DNA from: Haplosporangium gracile
Taxonomy: Eukaryota; Mortierellomycota; Mortierellomycetes; Mortierellales; Mortierellaceae
Reading direction: 5' to 3'
Assembly: GCA_015499985.1 (NCBI GenBank)
Contig: JAAAUF010000172.1
Coordinates: forward strand, 1-55,380
DNA length: 55,380 nucleotides
This document shows positions 11,879 through 23,669 of the stretch, in pieces. The translations under genes were made by a program, and so were the position numbers. The notes below the pieces were generated by a model. That model saw only the letters and a list, made by a program, of their open reading frames with translations, searched no databases and had not been told where the DNA came from. The number at the start of each line of letters is the position of its first letter. The first letter of the stretch is position 1.

Positions 11879-12218
11879 TTGTTACTCAAGCCTTTTGCCA
11901 TCTTCTCGTGCCTCCTTGCCATCGCGGGATTCGTCTCAGCAGTTTCCATCATCTCATCTGCCGACTGCACGGCCAAAGATGGTGCAGAGTCGCTGGAATG
12001 TGTGAGAGCGTCATCGACAATACCATCCTCGCCGCCACCCTTGTGCAACAACCCGTGGTGGTGGCGGTACCGACACTACCTCAAAATGCATCGAATGCAA
12101 CTAACCTGTTACTGAGGAACAAATATATTGTACATTTGTATGCTGGCTGTACTGTACCTCGACTTGCCCCCCATCTCCCGATTGTCCCACACATATTGCT
12201 TGTCCTCTGTCCAAGTAA
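11879..12218 (+). CDS. Small secreted protein with eight cysteines; ATG start missing
   Basis: Exon 1 (11879-12001) encodes an excellent signal peptide (LLKPFAIFSCLLAIAGFVSA) and SADCTAKDGAESLEC. Exon 2 (12117-12218) encodes a short Cys-rich tail ending CPTHIACPLSK. The intron between them has a GTGAGA donor, a CTAAC branch site and a CTGAG acceptor, and keeps the frame. The product is about 74 residues; the mature part has eight cysteines, enough for four disulphides, as in secreted effectors or antimicrobial-like peptides. No family is recognised. The first codon of the frame is TTG. Removing one T from ATTG would restore ATG exactly at the start of the signal peptide, so the gene may have just lost its start, use TTG, or suffer a sequence error. 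Confidence 0.55.
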
Positions 12219-12447
12219 ACCAACGCATCTGTCGATTTAAAGATGAGGGCAGCGTGTGTTTGACGTTGTAGTTTGTTGATTAAATAAGTATGCTTACGAT
12301 GCTTCATTTTGCGCCACCAAAAAAAGTCGATCATTATCCGTGTGCCACCCTTAAGGGTACCGCCCTTGATTTTATTCCCATGCTTTGGCCACTTACGTTC
12401 GTTTTATCAACCTTTCTTTGTTCACACAATCAATTCCAACAGCAACC

Positions 12448-13363
12448 ATGTCATCATCAAAGACATCCCCTCCACCATTCACTAACACAGCCTCCTCTCC
12501 GTCCTCTTCATCGCCTGTCCCGTCACGCGCCTCTTCCCCACCCGCGCCTCCGACCCCAACACCCAAGACAAACGGCACCAAATCGCACTCCACTGCGTCC
12601 AAAGTGTCTTCCTCTCCCTCTGCATCAACATCACCCTCAAAGGGCCTCGCAACGCGCGTCATCGTCCCCTTCATCATCATAATCCTCGCCTCCGCCTTAG
12701 CCCACATCGCAATACCCTCCTTCTCGCCATTCGACCTCCTCAAACCCACAACAAACATTCCTCACCATTCCTCATCGCACTCTTCCTTCCCTTCTTCTTC
12801 CTCCTCTTCGTCGTCATCGAGCCCACAAGCGCGACGCAGAAGTGAGGGAAATAAGGGGTTCGGGACTCCTGTGTCAGACACCATCCCGTCTTCTGCACCC
12901 ATGTTTTCGCGCCACCAGGCCGCCAAGGCACAGGCACAGACACAACAAGATCGTCAACAGAAGCAGCAGCAGAGGAGACAGCATTCGTCGCCGTTTGACG
13001 ACTTTTTTGGAGGCGGATCTCAACAGCAGGCCGATCCTGAAGATGAGCCAGAGGCAACAACCTCCAGTGATGGTAATACACCAACGTATACCCTTTACCG
13101 CTGTATCAATACTCAGCAAAAAAGATTTGATCAGCATCCAGAATCAATCCGCTGTTGGTTACAAATATAATGGGCATGTAATTAATTGGTCTTAACATAC
13201 CTCCTGATTTCTATATCTAGGCTCGGCATGCAAGGGATATTACTGCGAAGAGACACAAGTCTGTGTCGATCGACCGGTCCAGTGTCCTTGCCCCTACGAT
13301 ACCGATACAAAGTGCTTCCGAGGCGACTGGTACATCTGCCACAGAGGATCTCACAAGTGCTAA
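12448..13363 (+). CDS. LCL2: Long chronological lifespan protein 2-like ER protein
   Basis: Two exons (12448-13072, 13221-13363) give 255 residues. The C-terminal domain, mostly on exon 2, has eight cysteines in the LCL2 pattern: ACKGYYC, VCVDRPVQCPCPYD, TKCFRGDWYIC. It is preceded by a DDFFGG segment and Gln-rich sequence, as in Lcl2. Lcl2 is a small ER protein linked to ER-associated degradation and lifespan in yeast. Here the N-terminus is not a plain signal peptide. About 70 Ser/Pro/Thr-rich residues come first, then one hydrophobic segment (residues about 72-90, VIVPFIIIILASALAHIAI), which suggests a type II membrane protein with the Cys domain in the lumen. The ATG sits in a good context (accATGt). 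The gene converges on the next one. Confidence 0.8.
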
Positions 13364-13911
13364 AAAAAACCATCTAGGCTTTCATATACTTCCTCGGCCA
13401 CTTCTTTCTCACCCTTCTTGATCTCATGGAGCATTGTTCATCCTCTCAACCATCACACCGATACCTGATCCATTTACCTATTAAAAGCATAAAACGACTG
13501 TATAACGTACTTGTGTCGGATGCTATGACTGTTTGGTGTGCCGTTTATTTTGATCCACACGTTCGAAATGAGTGAAACGACTACGTAGAAGAAGTGGTGG
13601 TGGGGGTAGGCTATGGTACAAGGATGGTGATTGGTGAAATGATGATGGGGGTGCAGTAGTGGTGATAAGGGGATGATACCACTTATTTTTTCTAACGCGA
13701 TCTAACGTGTGCGGTGAATGAAGTAAGGTTGGTAGTTTGGAGAAATAGGCTGCACGGCTGAGAAGCCTGATTTGGGTTTAGACTCGCAAGTTCCTAGTTT
13801 CTGGGTCGTCCTGCATCCAATGATAAAAAAAAAAAGTATTCAAAATTATTGCGCAAGAAAGCTCCTGCGTCCATGGTGGGGCAGGCAGGCAGGCAGACAG
13901 GTAGACAGATA
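13364..13911. other. Convergent 3' spacer
   Basis: 548 bases between two stop codons facing each other. It holds a GGCA/GACA short repeat near 13880-13910 and AT-rich sequence for both 3' ends. No gene is seen. Confidence 0.6.
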
Positions 13912-15176
13912 TTATGGCAGACGGCCAAAGGATCCAGAGGATGAAGCCTGCTTCAAGGAATCAGCGCGGACAGCCATCATGTAGGCGACGGTTGCAATGG
14001 CAAGATAGACACCTCCGTTGATTGTATGGGCCTCAAGCATTGAAAGAACGGCGACGGGGATGTAAAAGGCGACTTTGGGTATGTATGACGGTGAACTGTT
14101 GAAGTAGTCCGACATGATTAGCGGGTATTCCATCACCCAGACTAATATTCCTAGCACACTGGTTTAAAATAAGGGGAAAGAACAACAAAAATGATGGTCC
14201 TGTTAGTTTCCCATTTGGTTCTTTCATAATGGTATTGAATAGAGGCGTTGTGGCGGTGGGGTAGGGGTCGTTTTCCTTACGTTAGGATAACAGGGAGCAA
14301 CGGTACTGGTAAAGCATAGAGCCCCTTCAAGTTTCTATTACAGATGGAAAAAAAAAGAGGGTAGGCGGTGGAAAGATGAGATGCTTGCCTTCCAATGAAT
14401 CTTGTTTGTCATATGTGTAACCATCGGACAAGAGTGTAATGAATGAGCTGTAAGACATGTTGTTCCTGTGGCTAATTTCCCCCCTCGGAGGATTTGGTGA
14501 TGTTTCTGTCCTCGTGTGGAATAAGTGTTTGGACGTTGGGCCAGAGTAGGTGAGAGTTAATCAAGAGCTTGCGAAGGGAGATATTGCATTTCGTCAATTT
14601 ATCCGTTCGACGACGATCTAGCCCCCTTGAGTGTTCCCTCCTCCTGACCCTATCTATGCTTCTTTCGGTTTGGCTTGCATTCCTTTGTCTGTGCCAATAT
14701 GAAGATTTCTCTTGCAGTGGATATGGTTGTTCCGTCCAGTTGTTATTCTTCCATTGCATTGCTGTGTGTTTTTCCTTAAAGTACTGCTGCCTTGCTATAT
14801 ACAGACAATTGAAGAAGAAAACATACCCCAAGACAGAGAATGCAGGGAAGGGTTGGAAGACTCCCATGACACCTCCCACAAAGATAACTATTTTTCGCAA
14901 TACATAGAAAGGAGAATAAAAATAAGGAAACGAGTGAGCAAAAAAAAATACTGAGAGGCTGAAGATAGAAAAAGTTTAGACATGAAAAAATAATCCAATT
15001 CCCTCATTGGTTCATTTCTTTTTTTTTTTTTGCGGTGGTTGTTTTGTAGCTGTTGTTGACTGGATCAACGGTCTTTGGAGACAGGAGAGATATAACGAAT
15101 AGAAATCAAAGGACTTACTGAATGCTGCAGTCAAGCACATCAAGCGTGCCCACTCGTTCCAGACAATTCCACCCAT
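13912..15176 (-). CDS. Small multi-pass membrane protein (DUF7727-like)
   Basis: Four exons (15176-15119, 14950-14827, 14334-14281, 14158-13912) keep the frame and give 160 residues. The start MGGIVWNEWARLMCLTAAF matches the conserved opening of a fungal family of four-helix membrane proteins (I recall MGKLVWNEWARL as typical). Later hydrophobic segments are KIVIFVGGVMGVF, a short ALPVPLLPVILT, LGILVWVMEYPLIM and VYLAIATVAYMMAV, with a polar tail. The function of the family is unknown. The start of exon 2 lies in a T9 run, so its exact acceptor is the least certain point. Confidence 0.7.
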
Positions 15177-15188
15177 GGTCGTATTATG

Positions 15189-15227
15189 TGTTGTTGTTAT
15201 TGTTGTTGTTGTTGTTGTTGTTGTTGT
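15189..15227. repeat. (TTG)n microsatellite in the DUF7727-like leader
   Basis: About thirteen TTG units with one break lie 13-51 bases before the start codon of the minus-strand membrane-protein gene. On the coding strand this is a (CAA)n leader, as also seen before the SH3-like gene. Confidence 0.9.
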
Positions 15228-15239
15228 GCGCGTGTAAAT

Positions 15240-15955
15240 AAAAGGAAAAGGAGATTTTGTCCGTGTGGTATATTAAGAGACGAAATTCAACGTGTCTCAG
15301 GAATGGAATGGGGACAAAGGAAAAAAGTTGACGCAAGAGAAATTCAACAAAAAAGCGAAGGAGTTAAGTTGAGCAAAAGGAGAGTAGAGGGAGGGAGAAT
15401 CGAAGATGGCTAGTACTACAGTGAGCGAAAAGGGAAAACGGCAAACGACAAGAAAGGAATGGCTTAAAACTCCTTTTTTTTTCTTTGTAGGCTGAAAAGA
15501 AGGGTTAAAGGGGGAGAATGCGAGGAATGGAGGTGGAGGGAAAATTGGCGGGAAAAGGATTGGCAACGTTCACAGGTGTGAGGAAATGGTGGTTGCAGGA
15601 GAGTGACAAGGCAGAAGAAAGGAGGGAGTGCCGTGGGTCGTTAACGGAGGGTCGAATCGAGTTGGACAGAGAAGGGTATGCTCAAGAAGGAAAAAGAGGC
15701 GAGGCAAGGACTAGAACGAAGAGAAAGAGCGAGAAAGGAAAAGAACAAGAAAAGACAGTCGTTGTGGGTAGGGAAGAGAAGGGAAATGAGTCTGCCAAGA
15801 AAGGAATGGGTGATGAGGAGGGAGGAAGGGGGAGGAATGAGGAGAAGGAAAGGAATGGAGATGAGAAAGAGGAAGAAGAAGGAAAAGAAGACAGAAAAGA
15901 AAAGGTGATGAGGAAAGAAAAAAGCAGAGAAAAAGTAAGGAGGGAAAAAGAAAAG
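15240..15955. repeat. 700-base polypurine tract
   Basis: Almost all A and G on the plus strand, most strictly from 15600 to 15955 (GAAAAGGAGG-like text without period). On the minus strand it is a polypyrimidine block just upstream of the DUF7727-like gene, so it occupies the promoter. The long open frames on both strands here come from the skewed composition and are not genes. Confidence 0.85.
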
Positions 15956-18900
15956 TGCACCTTCGTTTGTTTTACTCCGTCCTCAGGCAGCGTCTAAAGT
16001 TTATTTGTCTTTGCGTTTGATTGGATATGCCGATTGTAGGCGCTGATATCAGACCGATACACTTCTCTTCTGCACAGTACTGCACTCTTATTCCATCACC
16101 AGCGCAATCGACACAGTTGATTGTTTGTCACCAAGACATTCTTTCTACAAGCAGGGAATGGAGTCAAGAGTACAAGTAAAGTCTCACTTTTAGCACATTC
16201 TTCTCAACTCATCAGCACTAGCGTCATAAAGGAAAGACTAGACATACAAAAAGAAAACCAAACAGCATCCTTCCACTTCTTCCGAGAACTGAGGTCACTT
16301 TGTCACCGGTAGACAGAGTGGAGGAGGTAGAATGATATCCTCAGTCCTCCTCCCTATGTGTGTGTGCAAGACGAGGCCTGAGGAAGGAGTACAACACAGG
16401 CGATGAAGAAAAGCAGGAATCTGTTTCAACACTCACTGAAGAACACTTTGAATCATGGGCCTATTATTACACAAAGATCGCCGGAATTCTTGAACACAAC
16501 AAAATTTCCTGTACATTTTCCCATAATTGTCCGCATACCATTGTTACATTTGCAAACTAAACCTTGCTCCAGCGAGAAAGCATGTAAAAGGAGGGTACTT
16601 ATCTGACAGGAGAGAAATAAACGTCGACACCAGTAAAGCTATAGAGAAAAAAATGTGGGCAAAAAGGTGGTACTCTACAATTGTACATTTTTTTTAGTAG
16701 TGCGCATTGACTGGGGACTACGATAAACATAGATAATTCTAGTGCCTCTTGAGAGATTCATCTAGAACTACAAAGTTGCTTCTAGACCAACGTGTTTATT
16801 CAACGTGCATTTCGCTCAACTCACCCTCATCTCCTGTTTATTTTAATCCTCTCCTATTCTCACTCAACCACTACCCCTAAATATCCATTTCCTCTTCTTT
16901 CGCTCACACACATTCATCTAATTGTCCATATCTTTTCGTGCATTTGCATCAACTAACCATGTTTCTAATCCATTTGCAATTATAAAATGCGTGTGATTTC
17001 TCGAGGACGCGGAACAAAGAAATGAATTGAGCAGCTATCCATGGATTTATACATACAAAGTGAGACATTGGAAGAATGGTTCGATAATTGATGCACACAT
17101 ACAATTGGGTTGTCAACAACAACAGCAACTCACTTCTTCTATCGCCTTATCCTCGCTTCTCTACCCTTCTCTCCGTGGAAGACAGTAGCTTTTTTTTATT
17201 GAACCTGGGGGTGGGCGTAAAGAAAATGACTGAGAAACAATATGAGCATTCACCCACAGCAAAAATATCTTTACAGTGAGATGTATTGCAAACGAGGTAT
17301 GATAGTAGATCGCCTTGCAGCTTCGATGGATCAAGACTAATGCAATTATTATTATTTTTATCCCGATGATCATCATCGTCCCAATAGATCGAAGGTCTGG
17401 AACCGATGGCTCCATGGGAAGACGTGGGGTGGGCAGGCGGGAGAGAGAGAAATGCCGGATAGGTATGGATTTTGACAGGCGAGAAGGTACACGGATAATT
17501 GGAAGGAGAGGTTGTCAAATTGATCAGAAATGCTCCGCTCACTCTGGCTCTCAAGCGCCTAAGTACCTACCCGCCAATTTCGTTCGCCTGCTTGCTTTGC
17601 CTGTCTCATCGAGTGGACATTTTTCTCAGTTGTTTGACAGCAAGTGTGCGGGTGGGGGGGTGAGCGAGTAGAAGAAAAAAAATGGGCGATGGAAATAAAT
17701 GCATGATGTGCAACAGAAGATAACACAGAGACAAAGTAAGAGAGGGGGAGAGAGCATTGGGCTCGGAGAGTAAAAATAATAAGCAATCGACGGTCAACCC
17801 AGAGCAGAGGAGGCATGTTGAGAGCACCCATTTGCATACCTTCCTCTTCCCCACCTTCGAATCCTATCCTGAAGCATAGGTTCTAAAAACAAAATGTGTT
17901 TACAGCACTGTATTATGAACACAACAAGGGTGAATTGAAAGTCTCTCTCGTAATCACCAACCCATTTTCTTCTGTTTCCATTCTGAGCCCTCCCTCCCTT
18001 CACTTCCCTCATTCTCTATCTTACATACACATCAGGATCGCACACAAACACAAATCGACAAGATGATGATTTCCATTGGTGTAACTACATTTTGTTTTCC
18101 AGGAAGTATACAAAGTTTGCATGGGCGCCACGCTGAGCATCCGGTTTCGTAAACTGATTTAATCAGACGCCGGAAACGCGTTCTTCTTACCACTCCATCG
18201 TTCACAATAAGCCACATGTGTTTCGCTCTCCGTCCCTCCCTTTCCTTTCAACAAAATGTGCATTATGTTCATTCAGTCAACCGATCGCACACATGCATGA
18301 ATGTGGGATAACAGGGAAAAGAGAAAGTACACTAGTAGGGAGAAAAATGGCCACTGCGCCTGACCTAATCCTTGCACTCTAAAAATCATGCACAGTTTTT
18401 GTTCTCTTGTTCCTGACTTGCGTCAAGTTAGGAAGGGAAAGAGGCCCTTCCGTCGGTCTACCCTACTAGACCCCTAATTGCATTCGAAGCCTTCACACGT
18501 GCGATAGATAGTCCTACACCAAGGACCATAATCTGGGAAAAAGAAAAGAGGGAAGGGTCGTTATGTAAAGCTGTTGATGCATCGGTGAGAGGAGAGAGAG
18601 AAAGAGGAGTAAGGATGCGATGCGGTAACGGACAAATGGGGGCGCCGACGCTCGTTCCCTCGTACTCCCAACTTCACGCCACACAGAAATGATGTCGCGC
18701 TGCAATTGCTCCGACTGCGAATTGCTGCTGTAAAAGAAAAAAAAAAGCAATGCATGCATCGGAACTACCACAGACGGACTATGCGGCGGGAAGGATTTTT
18801 TTCAACAAGGGGAGGGGATGCATTTGCCCTTTGGGTGTGATTGGCAGCAATGCAAATGCTAACAAAAGATTAGATCCCGCCAGCTGGTAAAAATTGGTGG

Positions 18901-19658
18901 AGGCTTGGGAGAAAGTACGACAAAGCAAGCTTTTGGCAGTAAGTAAAGGATGTAAGGTTATGCTTTCTAACTTGCATGGCTACATGAACATGGTTGTGGA
19001 GAGAGCGAGTAAGAAAGAGCGAGGAGAGTGGAGAGAAGAAGGGAAAGGGGATGGAGAAAGAGAAGGAGAGTAACAGGGACGGATCCACCTATTTTTTCTT
19101 GCAATGATCGGTCTTTTTTGATGAACAAACTATCAATGTACATAGCAAGCAGTAAGAAGAGGGCAAGAAAGAAAAGGTTTGCCAATGCCAAATGGTAAAA
19201 TACCTTCCCAATGACCAATGCCATGCGCAAAGCCCGTACGGAATAAAAAAAGTGAGCATGTGTTGTCGTCCCGATCCCTCCTCACTAATGGCCCACAGTA
19301 TTATAAATCCAAGCTTGGCTGTATTTCGCTTGAGGAGGCAGGGCTTGGTCAGACGAGAATAAAATAGAATGAATGACCAGCAGACCCTCCCTTGTCCAAA
19401 GTGATAGTATTCAGCACAGCAATGATGATGGGGTTCCAACAAAGAGGAAGATATATAGGAATTTTTTACGGTAATGAGGGAAGAACGAGAGAGAGAGGGA
19501 AGTGGAGAGAGAAAACAAAAAGAGGGCACAAGGGCAAGGAGGCTGGATCAGGGGGTTGAGTGGAGAAGAACACAAATGGTCGTTTGCTCTCTTTTTTTTT
19601 TCCCTTCTCGCCAAATGGACAAAGGAGGAAGTCCGATCAATTCTATGCACAATGCCAC

Positions 19659-19681
19659 GGTATGGTATGGTATGGTATGGA
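19659..19681. repeat. (GGTAT)4 minisatellite
   Basis: Four exact pentanucleotide units in a row in otherwise gene-free DNA. Confidence 0.9.
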
Positions 19682-19910
19682 TACACTCTCGTTCACTCAT
19701 TCGTACGAAGTTATGCGAGGAAAGAGAATGAGCGAGACAAAAGAGCGAAGAGTACAAAAGAGAGAGAGAAGTAGATGAAAGAAGAGAGAAAGAAGAAGAG
19801 TGGAGAAACAGGTGAGAAGATCAGGATGGGACAACAGACAAAAAGGGAAAGGAATAATGCATGTATTGGCCCAATGGTCATCTCGTTGCTCCCTTTTCAC
19901 GATTGCAACG

Positions 19911-20096
19911 TTTTTTTTTGCTTCTTTCACTTACTCTCTTTTTCGCACTTTCCACATTACTCTCCTTTCCTCTCCCTCTTTCGCTCTCTCCCCCATCCCT
20001 TTTTGTACCATTCGCCATCTTTTCTTTTCTTCCACCCGATATCCTTTTCTACTATTCTCTTTTCGTTTTGTCGGTCTTTCATTATATTTATTTTGG
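19911..20096. repeat. Polypyrimidine tract 1
   Basis: A T/C block about 190 bases long, made of CTCTTT and TTCC-like text without fixed period. It directly follows a polypurine patch of the opposite skew. Confidence 0.8.
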
Positions 20097-20920
20097 CTTC
20101 GGTAAGTCATCGCCAGGGACAGAAAGGCTAATGGCACATGGGGGGGAGGATGACAGACGGGAAACACAAAGAAAACTATAAAGGATTACGAAGACGATGT
20201 TTGTGCCTTCGTTTTTTATAATGCTGATGATTGTTGTTGTTGTCAACAACATTCAGGGTTGTGTTTGTGCTAGGGGGCGACGAGAGACTGACGTGAATGT
20301 GAAAATGGGATGGATCACAGGGAGGCCATGGGCCCTACCCACGTACAATAATAACACAGTCGGACACTTGCACACACAACATCGATTGAGCTGTGGGACA
20401 ATTATCATATGTCACACAACAACACCAAGCAACTAGAATTGAAAGAAAAGCACCCACCAACAACAAATGGGTACATACATTACCGTGTGGCACCACCCAA
20501 CCTACCCATCACAATTGAATTATCAAGTGAAGATGGGAACGATAGACTCGACACGCACACGCATTCACACACATCCAGCCCAATTGTTGCCAAACAAAGT
20601 AAAATCACACCGCAACAGGGTCATCGTCCGTGTGTATTCAATCGACAGACGACATCATCACCATCATCACCAACAACAACAACAACAACAGCAACATAAT
20701 AACAATTATCGATAAGGGGATAGAACAGACCGACAGACGGACAGACCCACAGGCGCGTGAGAGAGGAAAGCCATTAGGGCACGAACGAAAAGAAAAAAAG
20801 GATTATCATTCCTGCGCCTTTTTGTTGTAGCGTTGAGGGTACAGATGGGATGGATGGAGAAAAGGAAAAAAGGGAAACCAAATAGAGACAGAGTAGACAG
20901 ACCATGTCCACCCCACCCAC

Positions 20921-21470
20921 CCCCAACAAGCTAATCCCTTCCCCTTTGTTCTCGTCCACTTCTCTTTCCTCTCTTTATTCTACTTCTTCCACTTCCAGTT
21001 CCACTTTCTCTTTCCTTCATACCCTACTCTCCCTCTCAACCATATACCCTTTATCCATTCCTCCACAACCACAACCACTTTCAACCACTTCAACTACACC
21101 TTTCTTTCCGCTCCCTTACATTCATTCATTCATTCCGTACCCCGCATACCCATTCACATATAATCATGCAACTGATTTACTCCTCTTGATACTTCTCGCT
21201 CTCTCTCTCACCTTATCTACCTTTCCAGCCTCCTTGCCTTTACATATACCCACTCACTTCCTCCTTACCTCCTTAATCCCTATCTTCTTGTTGCCACCTC
21301 GCAGAGTCAACACCATCAGCCAACCAGTACAGTCTCTCTCTCTCTCGGTGAGTGCTCAGCCAAAACACCTTTCCTCCTCCCTGGCACCCTTTCACCCTTT
21401 TACCCTTTCACCTCTCACTCCACCTATTTCCTTCACATTCTTTTACACATTGTTCTTCATTCAATCATTC
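20921..21470. repeat. Polypyrimidine tract 2
   Basis: A 550-base pyrimidine-rich block with CACC/CCTTT motifs, which ends at a CAGACCATGG context followed by only three sense codons and a stop (from 21476). Confidence 0.7.
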
Positions 21471-21630
21471 AGACCATGGACAAAGATTAGTTAATGGGAA
21501 CATTTTACACTTGACGCAAAGGTCACCCGGTATGGCCGTTAGGGGTCGGAAGACACCACAGCGAACGGAATGACCTAAAGGGGCTTGGCCCTCCTCCCCT
21601 CGGCTGGATCTAGTAACACAACTTCAAATC

Positions 21631-22081
21631 TCTGTCGAACATACCCCCCTCTCTCTCTCGCCCTTCTTTTTTCGTTCTCATTGTGTTCAGCCAACACTAC
21701 CATGAGGATCATTTTTGCTAAAAAAAAAAAAAAGAAAAAGAAAAGTATATCCTTGTTTTTGCTCCACCTCCTTTTACTGCTTTTGGCCTTTACTCCTTTT
21801 TTTTGTCTTCTTGCTCTTTCTCTTTCTCTCTTTCTTTCTTTCTCTCGTTCTTTTGTGTTCTCACATTTGAGAAACATACCTCCTTTGTTTGCCCGCTCAT
21901 CTTGGAAAAATGATCCATGGGCCAGAGCAGCTGGACCATCACACCGATATTTTGTTCCTCACCTCCCGCCCCTCCTCTCCTTCCGTTTCCCTTTTTTAAC
22001 CTCTTGCCCCTTCCTTCTTTTCCCTCTCCCGCTTTCGATCTCTATTTTTCTTTCTTTCTTCCTTTTGCTTTCGCTATTGTC
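21631..22081. repeat. Polypyrimidine tract 3
   Basis: A T/C-rich block interrupted by an A13-type run near 21720. TTTCTC-like units dominate at 21810-21860 and 22000-22080. Confidence 0.75.
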
Positions 22082-23190
22082 GTGAAAGTAAGGATCATTT
22101 TGTTCTTTCTTGTCCTAGGTCTGGATGGGATGAGATCTTTCTTATTCAACATAGTCGATGATGGCCCTTGTTGCCTATTGTTTAAAAGAGATCAATTGGC
22201 CAACCAATCGAACCTGACCATCAGTTGGCGCGTTGTCCTAGCCTTTCCCTCATCAGTGATAAGCCTTCCCCTTGACTGATTTATTTGTGTGACCGGGATG
22301 CTGGTATTGGCTGCCATTCGACCTGTTTCGGATATGCTTATCACATCCATCTGGGCGAGGAGGGTGCTAGTAATCATCAGGTTCCTGGACCTGTGATTAG
22401 CAGTGAGAAGGGTATATAGTAAGAAAGAGAAAAAAGAAACCAACTGTTGTGCCTTTTTCGGATTTTTTTTAGTGGTTTTCTTTTCGTCGTTTTTATAGCT
22501 GGCCATGAACAATGGTCTCCTCTTTTTATTATGCTGTTGTTGTTATCCTTTGATCTTTTCTTTTCCTTCCTTTGTTTCTTTATCCCTTCAATTCCTCTCT
22601 TTCCCTTTTCTTTTTTCAACCAACATGGTCTCCATCTCCTTTTTTATATCATCGCCAACTGGACAGACAACACGGCGGTCCTGAACACTTTTCTGTATCA
22701 AGAGGGCTCTCAAGCTAGCTATTCTTCATTGTTTCTCTTTTTCGACCTGGCCTCTCTTTGTCTTCACTTGTGTATTCTTCTATCCTTTTGTATTCTTGTG
22801 CCGCTCTCCCTCCCTCCTTCATCTCACTCTTGTCATCATCCTAAAACAACTTTGGCTTAATTACAATTGAGCAGACGAAAAATAACGGAGCATGAGCTCT
22901 AAGTGAAGATGAAATCCAATATCGCATGCCAATGCTAATTTGAGCATCCACAATCAAAGGCAAAATCCAACCAGCTCTTCTCCTTATTACTCCGTATATC
23001 CATCATTACCAGCCAGAATGAGGCACAAGGATGTGATCATGAAGGGAAAAAAAGACGGATCCTGCAGAGGTTCCAGGTTCCATTGAGCATCTCCAGTATC
23101 CCTGCTGCCTGCTGCTGCCGGTGTTGCTTCTGCTGCAGGTCATCGCGGCAGTTTTCTGCTGCCACTTGAGCCTGTCTGGCTCCTCTACGC

Positions 23191-23462
23191 GCTCATTTCT
23201 CTTCCTTTTATTTTTGTGCTCTCGTCTCTTCTCCCGCTCTCTTCATTTTCCTTTTGTCTTCACTCTCCCATTCCTTTCTTTCTCTATCGCCTCCATCCTT
23301 ACTTGCTCTTTTCCCTTTTCTCTATTGGCTTCCTTGCCACCTTTTCACATCCTACTCCTTCTCAACCTTTCATGATCGCCTTTCATTGCATACTCATCCT
23401 TCTTCAATTCCTTTCTACTTTTTCCTCCTACTTACCCTCCTTCCCCTCGAACCAGTCTTCGT
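23191..23462. repeat. Polypyrimidine tract 4, upstream of the large intronless gene
   Basis: A 270-base pyrimidine-rich block ending about 200 bases before the start codon at 23670, the usual distance for a promoter element or nucleosome-depleted region. Confidence 0.75.
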
Positions 23463-23637
23463 TTTAGGATTGAAACACACTCTATAACAAGCACCGGCTA
23501 AAACCAATCGTCCGTATCCTTTCTTGGTATAGTTTTCCACGCCTTCCACATAACACCATCACACCAGCTTTCAGTCACTCTATTACCTTCAACAAACAAC
23601 ACCAACGCTTACTCAACGACCCCGACACAAGGAGCCT

Positions 23638-23645
23638 ATATAAAC
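23638..23645 (+). promoter_or_regulatory. TATA-like element very close to the start codon
   Basis: TATATAAA lies only 25 bases before the ATG of the large gene. If it sets the transcription start, the leader would be nearly absent. It may be a chance match, with transcription starting further up near the pyrimidine block. Confidence 0.35.
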
Positions 23646-23669
23646 CCAGTTCATTCCGCATATTTCGCC

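Larger units (their letters stand above)
15956..23637. other. 7.7-kb gene-poor region
   Basis: No exon chain, signal peptide or domain could be built on either strand. The sequence is AT-rich up to about 19.4 kb. It then alternates polypurine patches (19,470-19,860) and long polypyrimidine blocks up to the promoter of the large gene at 23,670. The many 60-190-codon frames are Ser/Phe/Leu-rich or Lys/Arg/Glu-rich shadows of this skew. Confidence 0.6.

Noticed and set aside
12393..12758. 121-codon Asp/Glu/Gly/Val-rich antisense frame
   Set aside because: Complement of the Ser/Pro-rich N-terminus of the LCL2 gene; artefact of composition.
15518..15997. 159-codon frame rich in Lys, Glu, Arg and Gly
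   Set aside because: It lies wholly in the polypurine tract; other strands and frames are open too, and no domain or intron signal is present.
18100..18200. Stem-forming GC-richer patch considered as a tRNA or small RNA
   Set aside because: No T-loop box (GTTCGA), no A box at the right spacing and no acceptor-stem pairing.
20904..21494. 196-codon Ser/Pro/Leu-rich frame ending near a CAGACCATGG context
   Set aside because: Low-complexity pyrimidine tract; the ATG at its end is followed by a stop after three more codons and no good donor site.
21585..22085. 166-codon frame with Leu/Ser/Phe runs that looks like a multi-pass membrane protein
   Set aside because: It is a product of a pyrimidine-only stretch (TTT, CTC, TCT codons), with a lysine run from an A homopolymer in the middle.
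22192..22400. Minus-strand frame with ordered-looking text (MDVISISETGRMAAN)
   Set aside because: Codon use does not match the true genes of the window, and no start, splice partners or homology could be found.
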